A stretch of DNA of 64,000 bases from Palsa-504 sp963742795 (GCA_963742795.1 CAVUNL010000023.1:1-64000); one strand, 5' to 3'; shown: positions 8,048 to 20,967, counted from the stretch's first letter. Notes: generated from the letters alone by a model not told the origin. Made by a program: numbers and translations.

Positions 8048-8881
8048 TCAGGCCGGGCGGCCGGGGAGGCCGAGGAAGTCGCGAGCCTCGGCGGGACGCA
8101 TGGGCGGACGCTGGGCGAACCGGGCCAGTTCGGCGGCGCGTTCGACCAGCTCGGCGTTGCGGGTGACGGGGCGGCCGCGGGCGAAGGACAGCGTGTCCTC
8201 CATCCCGACCCGCAGGTGACCGCCCGCCCCGAGCGCGCCGAACAGGACCGGCAGCGTGGTCCGGCCGATCCCGGTCGCGGACCACGTGGCGCCGTCCGGC
8301 AACGCGGCCGCGGCCGCGGCCAGCGTGGCCACGTCGCCCGGCATGCCGCCGGGTACGCCCATCACCAGGTCACAGTGCACGTGCCCGCCGGCCGGCGGCC
8401 CGAACTCACTCAGCAGCCGGTGCAGCGTGGCCACGTGCCCGAGGTCGAACAGCTCGAACTCCGGGACCACCTGACGCTCCTGGGTCAGCCGGTACAGCTC
8501 TTTGATGAACGTCCAGGGGTTGCTGAACACGTCGTCGCCGAAGTTGACCGTGCCGCAGGTCAGCGAGCAGGCGTCGGGGGCGGCGTCCAGCACGGCCAGC
8601 CGGGCGGCGAAGCTGTCGGTCACCGCGCCCCCGGTGGAGAGCTGGACGATGAGGTCGGTGCCCTCTCGCAGCGCGGCCACGGTGTCAGCCAGCCGACCGC
8701 GGTCCAGGGTGGGCCGGGCCGCCTGGTCCCGGATGTGGACGTGGATGACCGCGGCGCCGGCGGCCTCGCACTCCTTGGCCGTGCCGACGAGTTCGTCCAG
8801 GGTCACCGGAAGGGCGGGTACCGCCGTCTTGTCGGCTTCGGCTCCGGTCGGGGCCACGGTGATGAGCGTGCTTGGTGCCAT
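8048..8881 (-). CDS. BKACE-family (3-keto-5-aminohexanoate cleavage-type) enzyme
   Basis: TIM-barrel metalloenzyme of 277 residues. The zinc-binding HVHIRD (about 48-53) and the substrate strand GGHVHCDLVMGVPGGMPGD are diagnostic of the beta-keto acid cleavage enzymes, which combine a beta-keto acid with acetyl-CoA to give acetoacetate and a new acyl-CoA. The specific substrate cannot be deduced. Complete and transcribed in the same direction as the sugar isomerase gene upstream. No lysine-fermentation genes accompany it, so a generalist or other BKACE activity is likely. Confidence 0.9.
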   Translation of the reverse strand: MAPSTLITVAPTGAEADKTAVPALPVTLDELVGTAKECEAAGAAVIHVHIRDQAARPTLDRGRLADTVAALREGTDLIVQLSTGGAVTDSFAARLAVLDAAPDACSLTCGTVNFGDDVFSNPWTFIKELYRLTQERQVVPEFELFDLGHVATLHRLLSEFGPPAGGHVHCDLVMGVPGGMPGDVATLAAAAAALPDGATWSATGIGRTTLPVLFGALGAGGHLRVGMEDTLSFARGRPVTRNAELVERAAELARFAQRPPMRPAEARDFLGLPGRPA

Positions 8882-8933
8882 GGCATGGAGATTACCGTCG
8901 GGCCCACGGGCGGCGCTTATCCTCAGTTGGCGC

Positions 8934-9770
8934 TTACCCCCGGGTCGCCTGCCCGGCGGCGAGGGACAGGTGCTCCCGGGCGAAGGCCAGCGACTGGGCC
9001 AGGTCGGCCAGGCGGGCCTCGCGGTTCGGCGCCCGGTTGGTGTTCACCTCGACCACCACCGTGCCCCGGTACCCGGTCGCGGACAGCAGGGCGAGCAGCC
9101 CGGCGCACGGCTGGCCGCCGCGCCCGGGCACCAGGTGCTCGTCGGGGAGCGGCCCGGTGGGCGACCCGGTGCCGTCGGCCAGGTGCACGTGGGCCAGGCG
9201 GCCGCCGAGCTCGGTGGCCATGGCCAGGGCGTCCGAGCCCGAGGCGGCGGTGTGCGACAGGTCCAGCGTGACGTGCGGGACGTCGAGCGCGGTCGGGTCC
9301 CAGTGCGGGGAGTACGGCGCGACCTCGCTGCGGCGCACCCGCAGCGGGTACATGTTCTCCACCGCGAAGATGACATCGGTCCCGGCGGCCAGCTCGGCCA
9401 GGCCCTTCTCGAAGCCGCGCGCGTAGTCCTGCTGCCAGCGGAACGGCGGGTGCACCACGACGACCGGAGCGCCAACGCGCTCGGCCAGGTCCTTGGCTCG
9501 CCGCACCTTCTCCCACGGCTCGCGGCCCCACACCCGCTGGGTGAGCAGCAGGCTCGGCGCGTGCACGGCCACGATGGGCAGCTGGTGATAGGCGCTGAGC
9601 CCGTTCAGCGCGTCCGCGGTCTGGCTCACCGGGTCGGCGAGGACCATGACCTCGATCCCGTCGTAGCCCAGGCGGGCGGCGATCTCGAACGCCTCCGGCG
9701 CGCGTTCTGGGTAGACCGAGGAGGTAGACAGGGCGACGGGCGTACCCGGGACCCTCGCCGCGCCGCTCAC
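8934..9770 (-). CDS. sugar phosphate isomerase/epimerase (xylose isomerase-like TIM barrel)
   Basis: AP endonuclease 2-type TIM barrel, 278 residues. Metal ligands are suggested by VVHPPF, VENMYPLRV, LDLSHTAASG, VHLADG and VEVNTNR. GTG 9770 is chosen because AAGGAG lies 6 bp upstream; the next upstream ATG lacks one. The substrate is unknown. Such genes are often found beside radA in actinobacteria, here divergent from it. Confidence 0.85.
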   Translation of the reverse strand: MSGAARVPGTPVALSTSSVYPERAPEAFEIAARLGYDGIEVMVLADPVSQTADALNGLSAYHQLPIVAVHAPSLLLTQRVWGREPWEKVRRAKDLAERVGAPVVVVHPPFRWQQDYARGFEKGLAELAAGTDVIFAVENMYPLRVRRSEVAPYSPHWDPTALDVPHVTLDLSHTAASGSDALAMATELGGRLAHVHLADGTGSPTGPLPDEHLVPGRGGQPCAGLLALLSATGYRGTVVVEVNTNRAPNREARLADLAQSLAFAREHLSLAAGQATRG

Positions 9771-9841
9771 TGCGTGCTCCTTCCGTAGACGTTCCACTCC
9801 AGCTTACTGAGATTGTCAGTGGTCGCCGTTATGGTGCGGGC

Positions 9842-11240
9842 ATGGCGAAGTCATCGGCGGGGACGGCCGGCTACCGGTGCACCGAGTGCGGCTGGCAGGC
9901 GCCCAAGTGGACCGGACGATGCGGCGAGTGCCAGGCCTGGGGAACGGTCGAGGAGGCCGGGACGCCCCGGCTGGCCCGCGCGGGCATCCGGGCCGTGACG
10001 TACCGGACGGCCGCGCCGGTCAGCACGCCGGCGGTTCCGATCGGCCAGGTAGACGCGACCGACGCCCGGGCCCGCCCGAGCGGCCTGGACGAGCTGGACC
10101 GGGTGCTCGGCGGCGGGCTGGTGCCGGGCGCGGTGCTGCTGCTGGCGGGCGAGCCTGGGGTGGGCAAGTCGACCCTGCTGCTGGAGACGGGCGCGCTGGT
10201 CGCGGAGGCCGGGCCGGTGCTGTACGTGACCGGGGAGGAGTCCGCGGCCCAGGTCCGGTCGCGCGCGGACCGGATCGGCGCGGTCAGCGATCAGCTATTC
10301 CTGGCCGCCGAGACCGACCTGGACGCGGTGCTCGGTCACGTCGACGCGGTCGAACCCCGGTTGCTCATCATCGACTCGGTGCAGACCATCGCCGCCGCGG
10401 GGGTCGAGGGGTCCCCCGGCGGGGTGACCCAGGTCCGGGCGGTGGCCAGCGCCCTGATCTCGGTGGCCAAGGAACGGTCGATGGCGACCATCCTGGTCGG
10501 GCACGTGACCAAGGATGGCTCGGTGGCCGGGCCGCGGGCCCTGGAGCACCTGGTCGACGTGGTGCTGCACTTCGACGGCGATCGCCATTCCCAGCTGCGC
10601 ATGGTCCGGGCGGTGAAGAACCGGTACGGGCCGACGGACGAGGTCGGCTGTTTCGACCTGGGTGAGTACGGGCTGATCGGCCTGCCCGACCCGAGCGGGC
10701 TGTTCCTCTCCCAGCACCGCGAGCCGGTGCCCGGGACCTGCGTCACGGTCACGCTGGAGGGGCGCAGGCCGCTGCCCGCCGAGGTGCAGGCCCTGGTCGG
10801 GAACTCGGTGCTCGAGGTACCGCGCCGGACCACGTCGGGGCTGGACGCCGCGCGGGTGGGCCTGGTGCTGGCCGTCCTGCAGCGCCGGGCCGGGCTCAAG
10901 CTCGGCCGGCAGGACGTGTACGCGGCCACGGTGGGCGGCGTGCGGCTGACCGAGCCCTCGGTGGACCTGGCCGTGGCCATCTCGCTGGCCAGTTCCGCGG
11001 CCAACCTGAGCGTGCCGCACGGGGTGGTGGCCATCGGCGAGGTGGGGCTGGCCGGTGAGGTGCGCCGGGTCGCGGGGCTGAGCCGCCGGCTGGCCGAAGC
11101 CGAGCGGATGGGCTTCAGGCGCGCGGTGGTCCCGGCGGGCTCGGCGGGCCTGGAGGGCACCCGCGACGCCTCCGCAGCTCATCGAGGTGGTCCAGGTCGA
11201 GGACATCCGCCAGGCGCTGGCCGCGGTGCTGGGCACTTAG
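9842..11240 (+). CDS. radA: DNA repair protein RadA (frameshift near 3' end)
   Basis: RecA-like branch-migration ATPase acting in recombinational repair. Zinc finger C13/C16/C27/C30, Walker A GEPGVGKST near 103, the RadA-specific KNRYG near 260, and a C-terminal Lon-like domain (SVDLAVAISLASSAANL, AIGEVGLAGEVRRV). After about residue 440 the frame is lost near 11165; one base over restores PPQLIEVVQVEDIRQALA and a stop at 11238-11240. As given, the reading frame would run on into mutY, an artefact of that indel. disA, its usual neighbour, is absent between radA and mutY. Confidence 0.92.
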
Positions 11241-11287
11241 CTGCCCGGCTTCGGCATGCGAGAGGGCGTGTCAGGATAGGGGGCGTC

Positions 11288-12194
11288 ATGACCACGCCCT
11301 ACACGGAGCCGGTGCTGGCCTGGTTCTCACGCCACGCGCGGGATCTGCCGTGGCGCGGGCCGGGCGCGACGCCCTGGTCGGTGCTGGTCAGCGAGATCAT
11401 GCTGCAGCAGACGCCGGTGGCGCGGGTGGTGCCCGCGCACCAGGGCTGGTTGGCCCGGTGGCCGACGCCGGCTGCCCTGGCCGCTGAGCCGGCCGGCGAG
11501 GCGATCCGGCAGTGGGGCCGGCTCGGGTACCCGAGGCGCGCGCTGCGCCTGCACGAGACGGCCACCATCGTGACCGCGCGGCACGGCGGGACCGTGCCCG
11601 ACGACATCGACGCCCTGCTGGCGCTGCCGGGGATCGGCAGTTATACCGCCGCGGCGGTGGCCAGCTTTGCCTTCGGCCAGCGGCACGCGGTACTCGACAC
11701 CAACGTCCGCCGGGTGCTGGCCCGGCTGGTGGACGGGCAACCGCGGCCGCGCAGCACGCCGTCACCGGCCGAGCGGCGGATGGCCGAGTCGCTGCTGCCC
11801 GCCGAGCCGGCCGTCGCGGCGTGCTGGTCGGTGGCGGTGATGGAACTGGGCGCGCTGGTCTGCACCGCGGCCAGCCCGCGCTGCGCCGAGTGCCCGGTGG
11901 CCCGGCACTGCGCCTGGCTGGCCGCCGGCCGCCCGCCGGAAGGCGCGGAGCTGGTGCCGGCGCCGGGCGCAGCGGTACGACGGCACGGACCGGCAGTGCC
12001 GAGGGCGCCTGCTCGCGGTGCTCCGCGACGGCGGCGGTCCCGCCACTGCGGCCGAGTTCGACGCGGTCTGGGCTGACCGGGCCCAGCTGGCCCGGGCCCT
12101 GGACGGGCTGGTCGCCGACGGCCTGGTCGATCCACTGCCCGACGGCCGCTACGCGCTGCCCGGGGCCGTCCAGCCGGCTGCGTCGCCGCTGTGA
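11288..12194 (+). CDS. mutY: A/G-specific adenine glycosylase (frameshifted)
   Basis: Removes adenine opposite 8-oxoguanine. Catalytic E36 in VLVSEIMLQQTPVARV, helix-hairpin-helix LPGIGSYTAAAV, catalytic Asp in AVLDTNVRRV near 138, and the 4Fe-4S ligands in the C-X6-C-X2-C-X5-C array of CTAASPRCAECPVARHC. The frame shifts near 11970; the other frame continues YDGTDRQCRGRLLAVLR and ends at 12194 with a winged-helix-like tail, DGLVADGLVDPLPDGRYALP. Restored length is about 300, normal for actinobacterial MutY. Starts 47 bp after radA on the same strand. Confidence 0.92.
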
Positions 12195-12289
12195 CGTCCG
12201 GGTTTTCGGGTCGGTGGGCCGTTGTACCAGCTCTTACAGGGTCCATGCGCCATCGACCAGGTCGCGGGCCGGGACGACGGGAACAGCGT

Positions 12290-12322
12290 GAAGCCCGGGC
12301 CTCGTGGAGAGGCCCGGGCTTC
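12290..12322. terminator. strong hairpin terminator between mutY and clpC
   Basis: Perfect 13-bp stem GAAGCCCGGGCCT / AGGCCCGGGCTTC with a 7-nt loop, between the convergent 3' ends of mutY (12194) and clpC (12334). Works in either direction. Confidence 0.85.
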
Positions 12323-12333
12323 AGGTCGGCTGG

Positions 12334-14923
<2,590 letters not shown>

Positions 14924-15144
14924 GTCGTCGCTCTCCTCACCGCACGGGGGCCGGTCTGGGCCGGGATGGGTCAGGCCCTACCTTGCCTACTCCGCATAGT
15001 AGCCGCGTGCCCACCGTCGCGCTTAATGCGTGTATGCGTCACGTACACCAAGACGTTCCCTGGACACGGCCGTTCACCCACATCAAACCTGCTGGACGAG
15101 ATCCGTGTTCCCGTAAACACCCCCGGTACGCCGCAAGCGAACGC

Positions 15145-15412
15145 ACATCCCCAGCGAGCCAAAGGCCCGCGGCACCGCCGGCTGGAGCGAGGACCGACCC
15201 CCAGCGAGCCGCAGACCGCGGACGACGACGAGGAACGAGCGAGGAAGGAGGCGAAGCGTCTTGGCGAGCCAAAGGCGAGCGGGACCCCAGAGCGGCCGGG
15301 GCCCCGCGAGCCAAAGGGGCGCGGCGCCGCCTGGACTGAGGAGCGACGAAGGAGCGACGAGGGAAGGCGGCACCTCAAGAGCGCCCCGGAGGCGAGCGGG
15401 AAAGTAGAGCAC
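15145..15412. repeat. dispersed GC-rich intergenic repeat, copy 2 with partial copies
   Basis: Upstream of clpC, the non-coding stretch 14924-15568 contains GCGAGCCAAAGG at least twice (about 15252 and 15308), CGACGAAGGAGCGACGAGGG, CACCTCAA and CGCCCCGGAGGCGAGCGGG. Positions 15305-15412 match the window's first 170 bases block by block; 15145-15300 holds degenerate copies. No protein or RNA family is recognised. Confidence 0.7.
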
Positions 15413-15568
15413 CGCTGGCCCTCAGGCCCGGGCCAACGGTGCGAAGGTGACCGGCCGGGCTCGCGGGCCCGCGGCGGTCCTTTGTAACGCCACTGCTAGG
15501 AGTCGCTCGCCACAGGGCGAAGAACCCGGGAGAACGCCAAAGAACTCGCGAACTCCGGTGCGTGCGTG

Positions 15569-15892
15569 CTAGTGCGCGGCTTCGTACTCCGCGACGATGT
15601 TCGCCGGAATGCGGCCGCGCTCATTGACCTTGTATCCGCGCTGCTTCGCCCACGCGCGGATTTGCGCACTGCGCTCACGGCCCGGGCCAGTGCGCGCCCG
15701 GCGACGCCGAGCCGGAGCACTTGCTTTACGTGCGTGGTCCACATAGTGAGCAAGCTCTTTACGAAGCTTGCCTGCGTTGCCGGTACTGAGATCGATCTCA
15801 TACGAGGCGCCATCGAGTCCAAACGCTACGGTCTCTGTCGCCTCGCTTCCATCGAGATCGTCGACGAGAAGCACCTGCACCTTCTGTGCCAT
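15569..15892 (-). CDS. lsr2: Lsr2 nucleoid-associated protein
   Basis: Actinobacterial H-NS-like xenogeneic silencer, 107 residues starting MAQKVQVLLVDDLDGSEA. The N-terminal dimerisation sheet (1-55) includes SYEIDLSTGNAGKLRKEL; the C-terminal DNA-binding helix pair IRAWAKQRGYKVNERGRIP carries the RGR minor-groove hook at 92-94. It binds AT-rich acquired DNA and represses it, relevant to the mobile DNA in the right half. ATG 15892 is the family start; upstream in-frame codons are not conserved. The 286 bp between this gene and the next hold nothing recognisable. Confidence 0.95.
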   Translation of the reverse strand: MAQKVQVLLVDDLDGSEATETVAFGLDGASYEIDLSTGNAGKLRKELAHYVDHARKASAPARRRRARTGPGRERSAQIRAWAKQRGYKVNERGRIPANIVAEYEAAH

Positions 15893-16178
15893 CGAATCGG
15901 CCCTTCTGACGGAGCAACCTATTTCGGATGCTAAACATATACCCAATCCCTTGTCGTTGACAATTCCGTGGCTACCGATTCGCGAATAATCCGCCAGCTA
16001 GCGTGGCCATCCGACTAGGGCCCGGGACGGCCGTAACTCTCCGTAATCGGGCATTGGTAGCATCGTTAGCGCGGTCAAGCCAGAAGATGGACGAGAAGAT
16101 GGGCGGTGAACCGTTCCGCCACTTCCAGTGCAACTTGTTCTGCCAGGTTCGGCATATACCCGGCCGTTCCGTGAAATA

Positions 16179-16328
16179 TCAAGACCGCCGGTCACGCGGT
16201 CGGCGCCGGTCGCGGGGCGTGCCGCCGCGCCGGGCGCCCATCTGCCGGCGCAGGAAGATGGCCAGGCCGATGATGAACGCCACGCAAACTACCAGCGGCG
16301 GAGTCAGCGCCGCGAGGTCCTGCCACAT
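16179..16328 (-). CDS. small single-pass membrane protein
   Basis: Forty-nine residues: MWQDLAALTPP, one hydrophobic helix (LVVCVAFIIGLAIFL) and a very basic cytoplasmic tail rich in Arg/Gly. AGGAAGGAG lies 8 bp before ATG 16328, a good ribosome site that supports translation. No known domain; similar short proteins are found beside lsr2/argA genes in related bacteria. Possible membrane-associated nucleic-acid or phospholipid contact via the basic tail is a guess. Confidence 0.6.
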   Translation of the reverse strand: MWQDLAALTPPLVVCVAFIIGLAIFLRRQMGARRGGTPRDRRRPRDRRS

Positions 16329-16411
16329 AGCACCGCTCCTTCCTGCTAACCCGCCGCGGACGGTGCTCCCGCTGGGCTTGTATCGTCTCGTGCGCAACGC
16401 CGATGCTCATT

Positions 16412-16926
16412 TCACCGCTCCGGTAAGAGGCGCAACAGCATGCGGGTGTTGCCCAAGGTGTTGGGCTTTACCCGCTCCAGGTCGAGAAACTCGGCCACGC
16501 CCTCGTCATAGGAACGCAATAGCTCGGAGTACACCTCTGCGGCCACCGGAGTGCCGCTGATGGGCTGGAATCCATGGCGGGCGAAGAAGTCAACCGCGAA
16601 AGTAAGGCAGAACACGCGGCGCACGCCGAGCACGCGGGCCCGGCTCAGCAACTCGTCCACGATCGCGTGGCCGATACCCAGCCCTTGGCGGTCGGGCACA
16701 ACGGCCACCGTCCGGATCTCGGCGAGATCCTCCCACATCACATGCAATGCGCCACAACCAGCCAGCGAGCGTCATCAACCAGTTCTGCCACGCAGAACTC
16801 CTGGACGTCTTCATAGAGCGTCACCGTGGCTTTACTGAGCAAACGTCCAGACTCCACATTGGAATCGATCAGCTTGCGGATCATGGGCACGTCGCGAGTG
16901 CGCGCGGGCCTGATCGTGTATGCCAT
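16412..16926 (-). CDS. amino-acid N-acetyltransferase, ArgA-like GNAT (frameshifted)
   Basis: Stand-alone GNAT N-acetylglutamate synthase of the actinobacterial type, first step of arginine synthesis. The first frame gives MAYTIRPARTRDVPMIRKLI to about residue 58; after an indel near 16755 the second frame gives LHVMWEDLAEIRTVAV, the acetyl-CoA loop PDRQGLGIGHAIVDELL and VFCLTFAVDFFARHGF. Adding one G to GCTGGTTG joins the halves into about 170 residues, as in relatives. Same strand as the small membrane gene, 83 bp upstream of it. Confidence 0.85.
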
Positions 16927-17072
16927 AGCGAGGTCCACGATAGCCGCTGCCGCAGCGGGCCACGATGGCCGCTGGATCGGCGGGACCGGACCCGGCCAGC
17001 GGGCGGCCAGGCCGGAAAACTTCCCGGAGTCGGTTGAGCAACAGGCCTCCGAGTCCAATATCGTGCATCGCT

Positions 17073-18058
17073 GTGCGCAAACTGAGCGGAGCGGCCTGCC
17101 TGGCCGCCGCCACGACCGCGCTCGCCCTGCTCGTCCCCGCCGCGGACAGCATGGCGCAGACCACCGCGCCGAAGCCCAGCCTGACCAACCTGGTCGCGCA
17201 GGCCAAGCAACTGGAATTCCAGATCAACGCGCTGAGCGAGCAGTACGACGGCCTGCGCATCCAGCTCAGCCGCGCCCAGGCCGACGCGCAGATCGCCGAG
17301 CGGGCCGCCGCCCGGGACGCGACGGCGCTGGCCAGCGGCCAGCAGGCCATCGCTCAGCTGGCCGCGGAGAACTACATGAGCGCCGGGCTGGACCCGACCA
17401 TGCAGGCGCTCACCACGGGCAATCCGGAGCAGTTCCTGGCCCAGGCGTCCACGATCACCGAGCTGGATCAGGCCACCGGCGACAAGGTCAGCACGCTGGC
17501 CACCACGAGGAACAGGACCAACGCGCCCGGCAGACGGCCGACCAGCAGGTCGCCGCGGTACAGCGCGCTGCAGGCCCAGCTGAACGCCAAAAAGCACGCC
17601 ATCGACGCCAAGATCGATCAGGTCAACAGCGCGGCGATGAAGCAGGCCATGGCCGATCTTCACGCAAACCGGGCAGTACCCGGACATCACCATTCCGACC
17701 GCTAATACGGTCGGCGCCCAGGCCCTGACGGCGGCGCTGTCCCGGCGCGGCGATCCGTATGTCTGGGGCGCGGCCGGACCGGGCGAATTCGACTGCTCGG
17801 GCCTGGTGGTCTGGGCCTTCGCCCAGGAAGGCATCTCGCTTCCGCACTTACACCGGAGACCTGTGGAACTCCGGCGTGCATATTCCGCGGGCCGACCTGG
17901 AGCCCGGCGATCTGGTGTTCTTCTTCTCCGACATCTCCCACGTGGGGATTTACCTGGGTGACGGGCTGATGGTGGACGCGCCGGACTTCGGCGAGGTGGT
18001 CCGCGTCGAGCCGGTGTACTGGGGCGCTTATTTCGTGGGCGCGGTCCGGATCGGCTAA
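17073..18058 (+). CDS. secreted NlpC/P60 peptidoglycan hydrolase, RipA-like (several indels)
   Basis: Cell-wall endopeptidase. A GTG start (17073) gives a signal peptide (LSGAACLAAATTALALLVPA), then a long coiled-coil rich in Gln/Ala (LVAQAKQLEFQINALSEQYD, LQAQLNAKKHAIDAKIDQVN), then the NlpC/P60 domain with catalytic Cys in GEFDCSGLVVWAF and His in ISHVGIYLGDG. The frame is disturbed near 17525, 17560, 17655 and 17852; the intervening segments read correctly in neighbouring frames (TGQYPDITIPTANTVGA; PYVWGAAGPGEF). It probably cleaves D-Glu-diaminopimelate bonds at septa. Its stop overlaps the convergent coaX stop. Confidence 0.85.
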
Positions 18059-18850
18059 CCGGCCGATTCCGTGTTTCTTTCGTAGACCAGCCGCAGGCCA
18101 ATCAGGGTGAGCCACGGCTCGTAGGCGTCGATGACGCTGACCTCGCCGAGGACCAGCGGCGCCAGCCCGCCGGTGGCGATCGTGGTCACGGCGTCCGGAT
18201 CGTCGGGCGAAAGCTCGCGCGCCATCCGGGTGGCAATTCCCTCCACCTGGGCGGCGAACCCGTAGATGATGCCGGATTGCAGGGCCTCCACGGTGTTCTT
18301 GCCGATGACGCGGGGCGGCCTGGTCAATTCGACCTTGAGCAGCTGAGCGGCGCGGCGGGACAGGGCGTCCACGGATATCTCGATTCCGGGGGCGAGCGCG
18401 CCGCCGACGAACTCGCCCCGCGCGCTCACCGCGTCGAAGTTGGTCGAGGTCCCGAAGTCCACCACGATCGCCGGGCCGCCGTAAAGGTGCACCGCGGCGA
18501 GCGAGTTCATGATCCGGTCGCTGCCCACTTCTTTGGGGTTGTCGGTGCGCACCGGCACGCCCGTCTTTACCCCCGGCTCCACGATGACCGTGGCCAGGTC
18601 ACCGTAATAGCGCCGGCACATCTCGCGCATCTCGTGCAGCACCGACGGCACGGTCGAGCACAGCGAAATGCCGTGGATCTCCCTTTCGCTAAAGGCGGTC
18701 GCTGCGGCCCAGCAGGCCGTGCAGCACCACGGCCAGTTCGTCCGCGGTCCGGTCCGGGACCGTGGCGATCCGCCAGTGGTCGATGACCCGGTCGCCGTCG
18801 AATACCCCGAGCACCGTATTGGTGTTCCCGATGTCAATGGTCAGCAGCAC
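18055..18850 (-). CDS. coaX: type III pantothenate kinase (frameshifted)
   Basis: Phosphorylates pantothenate, the first committed step to CoA. GTG 18850 gives LLTIDIGNTNTVLGVFDGD (phosphate-binding DIGNT) and GRSDRL; after an indel near 18690 the other frame continues SEREIHGISLCSTVPS, PVRTDNPKEVGSDRI, VVDFGTSTNFDAVS and GGALAPGIEIS. These are the motifs of the ASKHA-fold type III enzyme. GAAGGA precedes the start, inside the end of panC. Restored length is about 264. Follows panC in an operon with a 17-bp overlap. Confidence 0.93.
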
Positions 18851-19814
18851 CGCGGGAAAGTCCTTCCGTATCCGAGCCGTCGGAGATGGGCCCGGAGATG
18901 GGCCCGGAGATGGGCCCGGAGATGGGTACAGTCAGCACGACCGGCACGTTATCGATCAGCCGGGTGCCGCCCGCGGTGACCGCGGCCACGATCAGCGCGG
19001 GCCCGGCGCCGGGCCGGCCGGGGCGAACGTGCGCGGATCGACCACCGCGACGTAGTCGACGGCCAGCGCGGGCTCGGCGCGCAGGACCTCCTGCGCGGCG
19101 GCCAGCACGGCGGCGGCGTCCGCGGTGTCGGCGTCTCCGGGCGGCATTTGCCGGGCGCGGCCGCTCCGGCCCGCGCGCAGCGCGCGGGGCAGCGTCAGCG
19201 CCAGCGCCCGGTCGGCCGCGGACAGGTACCGGTTCCGGCTCGAGGTGGCCAGCCCGTCGGGGTCACGCACGATCGGCACCGGCTCGATGGCCAGGCCCAG
19301 GTCGGTGTCGCGCGACCAGCGGCGGACCAGCGCGAGCTGCTGCGCGTCCTTCTCCCCGAACACCGCGACGTCCGGGCGGACCAGGTGGAACAGCTTGAGC
19401 ACCACGGTCAGCACGCCGCCGAAGAAGCCGGGCCGGAACTCGCCCTCGAACACCCGGCCCACCGGGCCCGGGTCCACGGTCACCTGCGGCGGGCCGCCGG
19501 GGTAGATCTCGGCGGCGGACGGGGCGAAGACCGCCGCACCCCCTCCTGCGCGCACATGGCCAGGTCGTCGTCCAGGGTCCGCGGGTACCGGTCGAGGTCC
19601 TCGCCGGGCCGGAACTGCAGCGGGTTGACGAAGATCGACACGATCACGCTGCCGGCCGCCGGTCCGGCCCGGCGCGGGCGCGGGCCGCCCGCAGCAGGGC
19701 GCGGTGCCCGGCGTGCAGGGCGCCCATGGTCGGCACCAGGACCACCGGGGCGGGCAGGCCCGGGCGGGCCGCCGCCAGGTCGGCCTTGGTCCTCAGGAGG
19801 ACCGGGGTGCTCAC
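18834..19814 (-). CDS. panC: pantoate-beta-alanine ligase (three indels; C-terminal repeat)
   Basis: Joins pantoate and beta-alanine using ATP. The start GTG 19814 overlaps the DUF2520 stop (GTGA). The N-terminal PTMGALHAGHRALLRAA carries the HIGH-like motif; then IVSIFVNPLQFRPGEDLDRY, KLFHLVRPDVAVFGEKDAQQ and IVRDPDGLATSSRNRYLS. Indels near 19665, 19545 (a five-G run that should be six) and 19010 break the frame. The last segment, ALIVAAVTAGGTRLIDNV, is followed by Pro-Ile-Ser-Gly repeats and runs 17 bp into coaX, so the coaX ribosome site lies within panC. Confidence 0.9.
18882..18926 (-). repeat. in-frame 12-bp tandem repeat in panC 3' end
   Basis: Three full copies of GGAGATGGGCCC plus a 9-bp partial, encoding (Pro-Ile-Ser-Gly)n on the minus strand just before the panC-coaX overlap. 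Confidence 0.93.
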
Positions 19815-20796
19815 GGGCGGCCGCCCAGCACGCCGAGCAGGCGTTCGGCGTCGGCCGGCTTGAGCAGCCCGGTGGCCAGCGCGCGGTCGGCGGTCAGCCG
19901 GGCCATGGCGATGTAGGCGGCGACCGCGGCGGGCGAGGCCGACGGCTCGGCGTCCAGCGCGGCCACGTGCGCGGCCACGGTGTCCGCGTCGCCGCGGGCC
20001 ACCGGGCCGGTCAGGCCCGCGTCGCCGAACCGCAGCGCGTTGTCCAGGGCGGCGGACAGCAGCGGCCCGAGCAGCCGGGCCGGGTCGGCCACCCCGGCCG
20101 CCCGGAGCAGGTCCTCGGCCTGGGCCACCAGCGTGATCAGGTGGTTGGCCGCGCCCGCCAGCGCCGCGTGGTACAGGTCCCGGTGCTCCTCGGCGATGAA
20201 CACCGGCTCGCCGCCCATCTCGATCACCAGGGCCTCGGCCGCGGGCCGCAGCACCTCGGGCGCGGTGACCCCGAAGCACGTGCCGGCCAGCCGGTCCACG
20301 TCGTCGCTGCGCCCGGTGAACGTCATCACCGGGTGCAGCGCCAGCGGCAGGCCGCCCCGGCGGGCGGCGGGCTCGAGCACGGCCAGGCCGTGACGGCCGC
20401 TGGCGTGCGCCAGCATGCGCCCCTGCAGCGGGGCCTCGGTGGCCGCCAGCCCGGCCACCAGGCCCGGCAGCACGTCATCGGGCACGGTGAGCAGGGCCAG
20501 GTCGGCCCGGCGCAGCACCTGGCGGGGTTCGGTGATGACCGCGCCGGGAAAGGCCGCGCGGGCCCGGCGCACGGACGCCTCGGACACCGCGGAGACGGCG
20601 ACCACCTCGTGCCCGGCCCGGGCCAGGGCCGCGCCGAGCGCGGTGCCGGCCCGGCCGGCGCCGATGACGCCGACGGCCAGCCGGGCGGGGTGGGCACGGC
20701 TGGGCCGGGTTCGGCGCGGGCTGTGACGGCGGGTGCGGACTGCGGGCCGGCGTGGTCAGGCCCGGGCTCGGGGCGGGCGGGAAGATCAGGGTTCAT
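19811..20796 (-). CDS. Rossmann-like DUF2520 protein (frameshifted)
   Basis: NAD(P)-binding Rossmann domain plus DUF2520 helical domain, resembling ProC/ketopantoate reductase folds. The start ATG 20796 (MNPDLPARPEPG) leads into a Pro-rich stretch. After an indel near 20690 the frame reads LAVGVIGAGRAGTALGAALA, the GxGxxG dinucleotide motif, then LALHPVMTFTGRSDDVDRL and YHAALAGAANHLITLVAQAE. It lies directly before panC with a 4-bp overlap, the usual actinobacterial arrangement. A role in pantothenate supply is inferred from position only. Confidence 0.85.
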
Positions 20797-20967
20797 CTCG
20801 TTCCAGTCCTGACGGGTACCGGACGGTGGTTGCGGTGACCAGGATAGACGAAGGGCCACGCGGAGCTAGTCGTCGAAGCAGCGGGCGTCAGCGAAGGCGA
20901 GGATGCCCGCGGCGAGCCCAGGCCAGCAGGTAAGGCGGGAAGCGGGCTACCGATAAGCTCCGATTCC

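Noticed and set aside
16881..18101. 406-codon minus-strand frame
   Set aside because: Overlaps the acetyltransferase and NlpC/P60 genes, which have clear motifs; its own sequence is Arg/Pro/Gly-rich.
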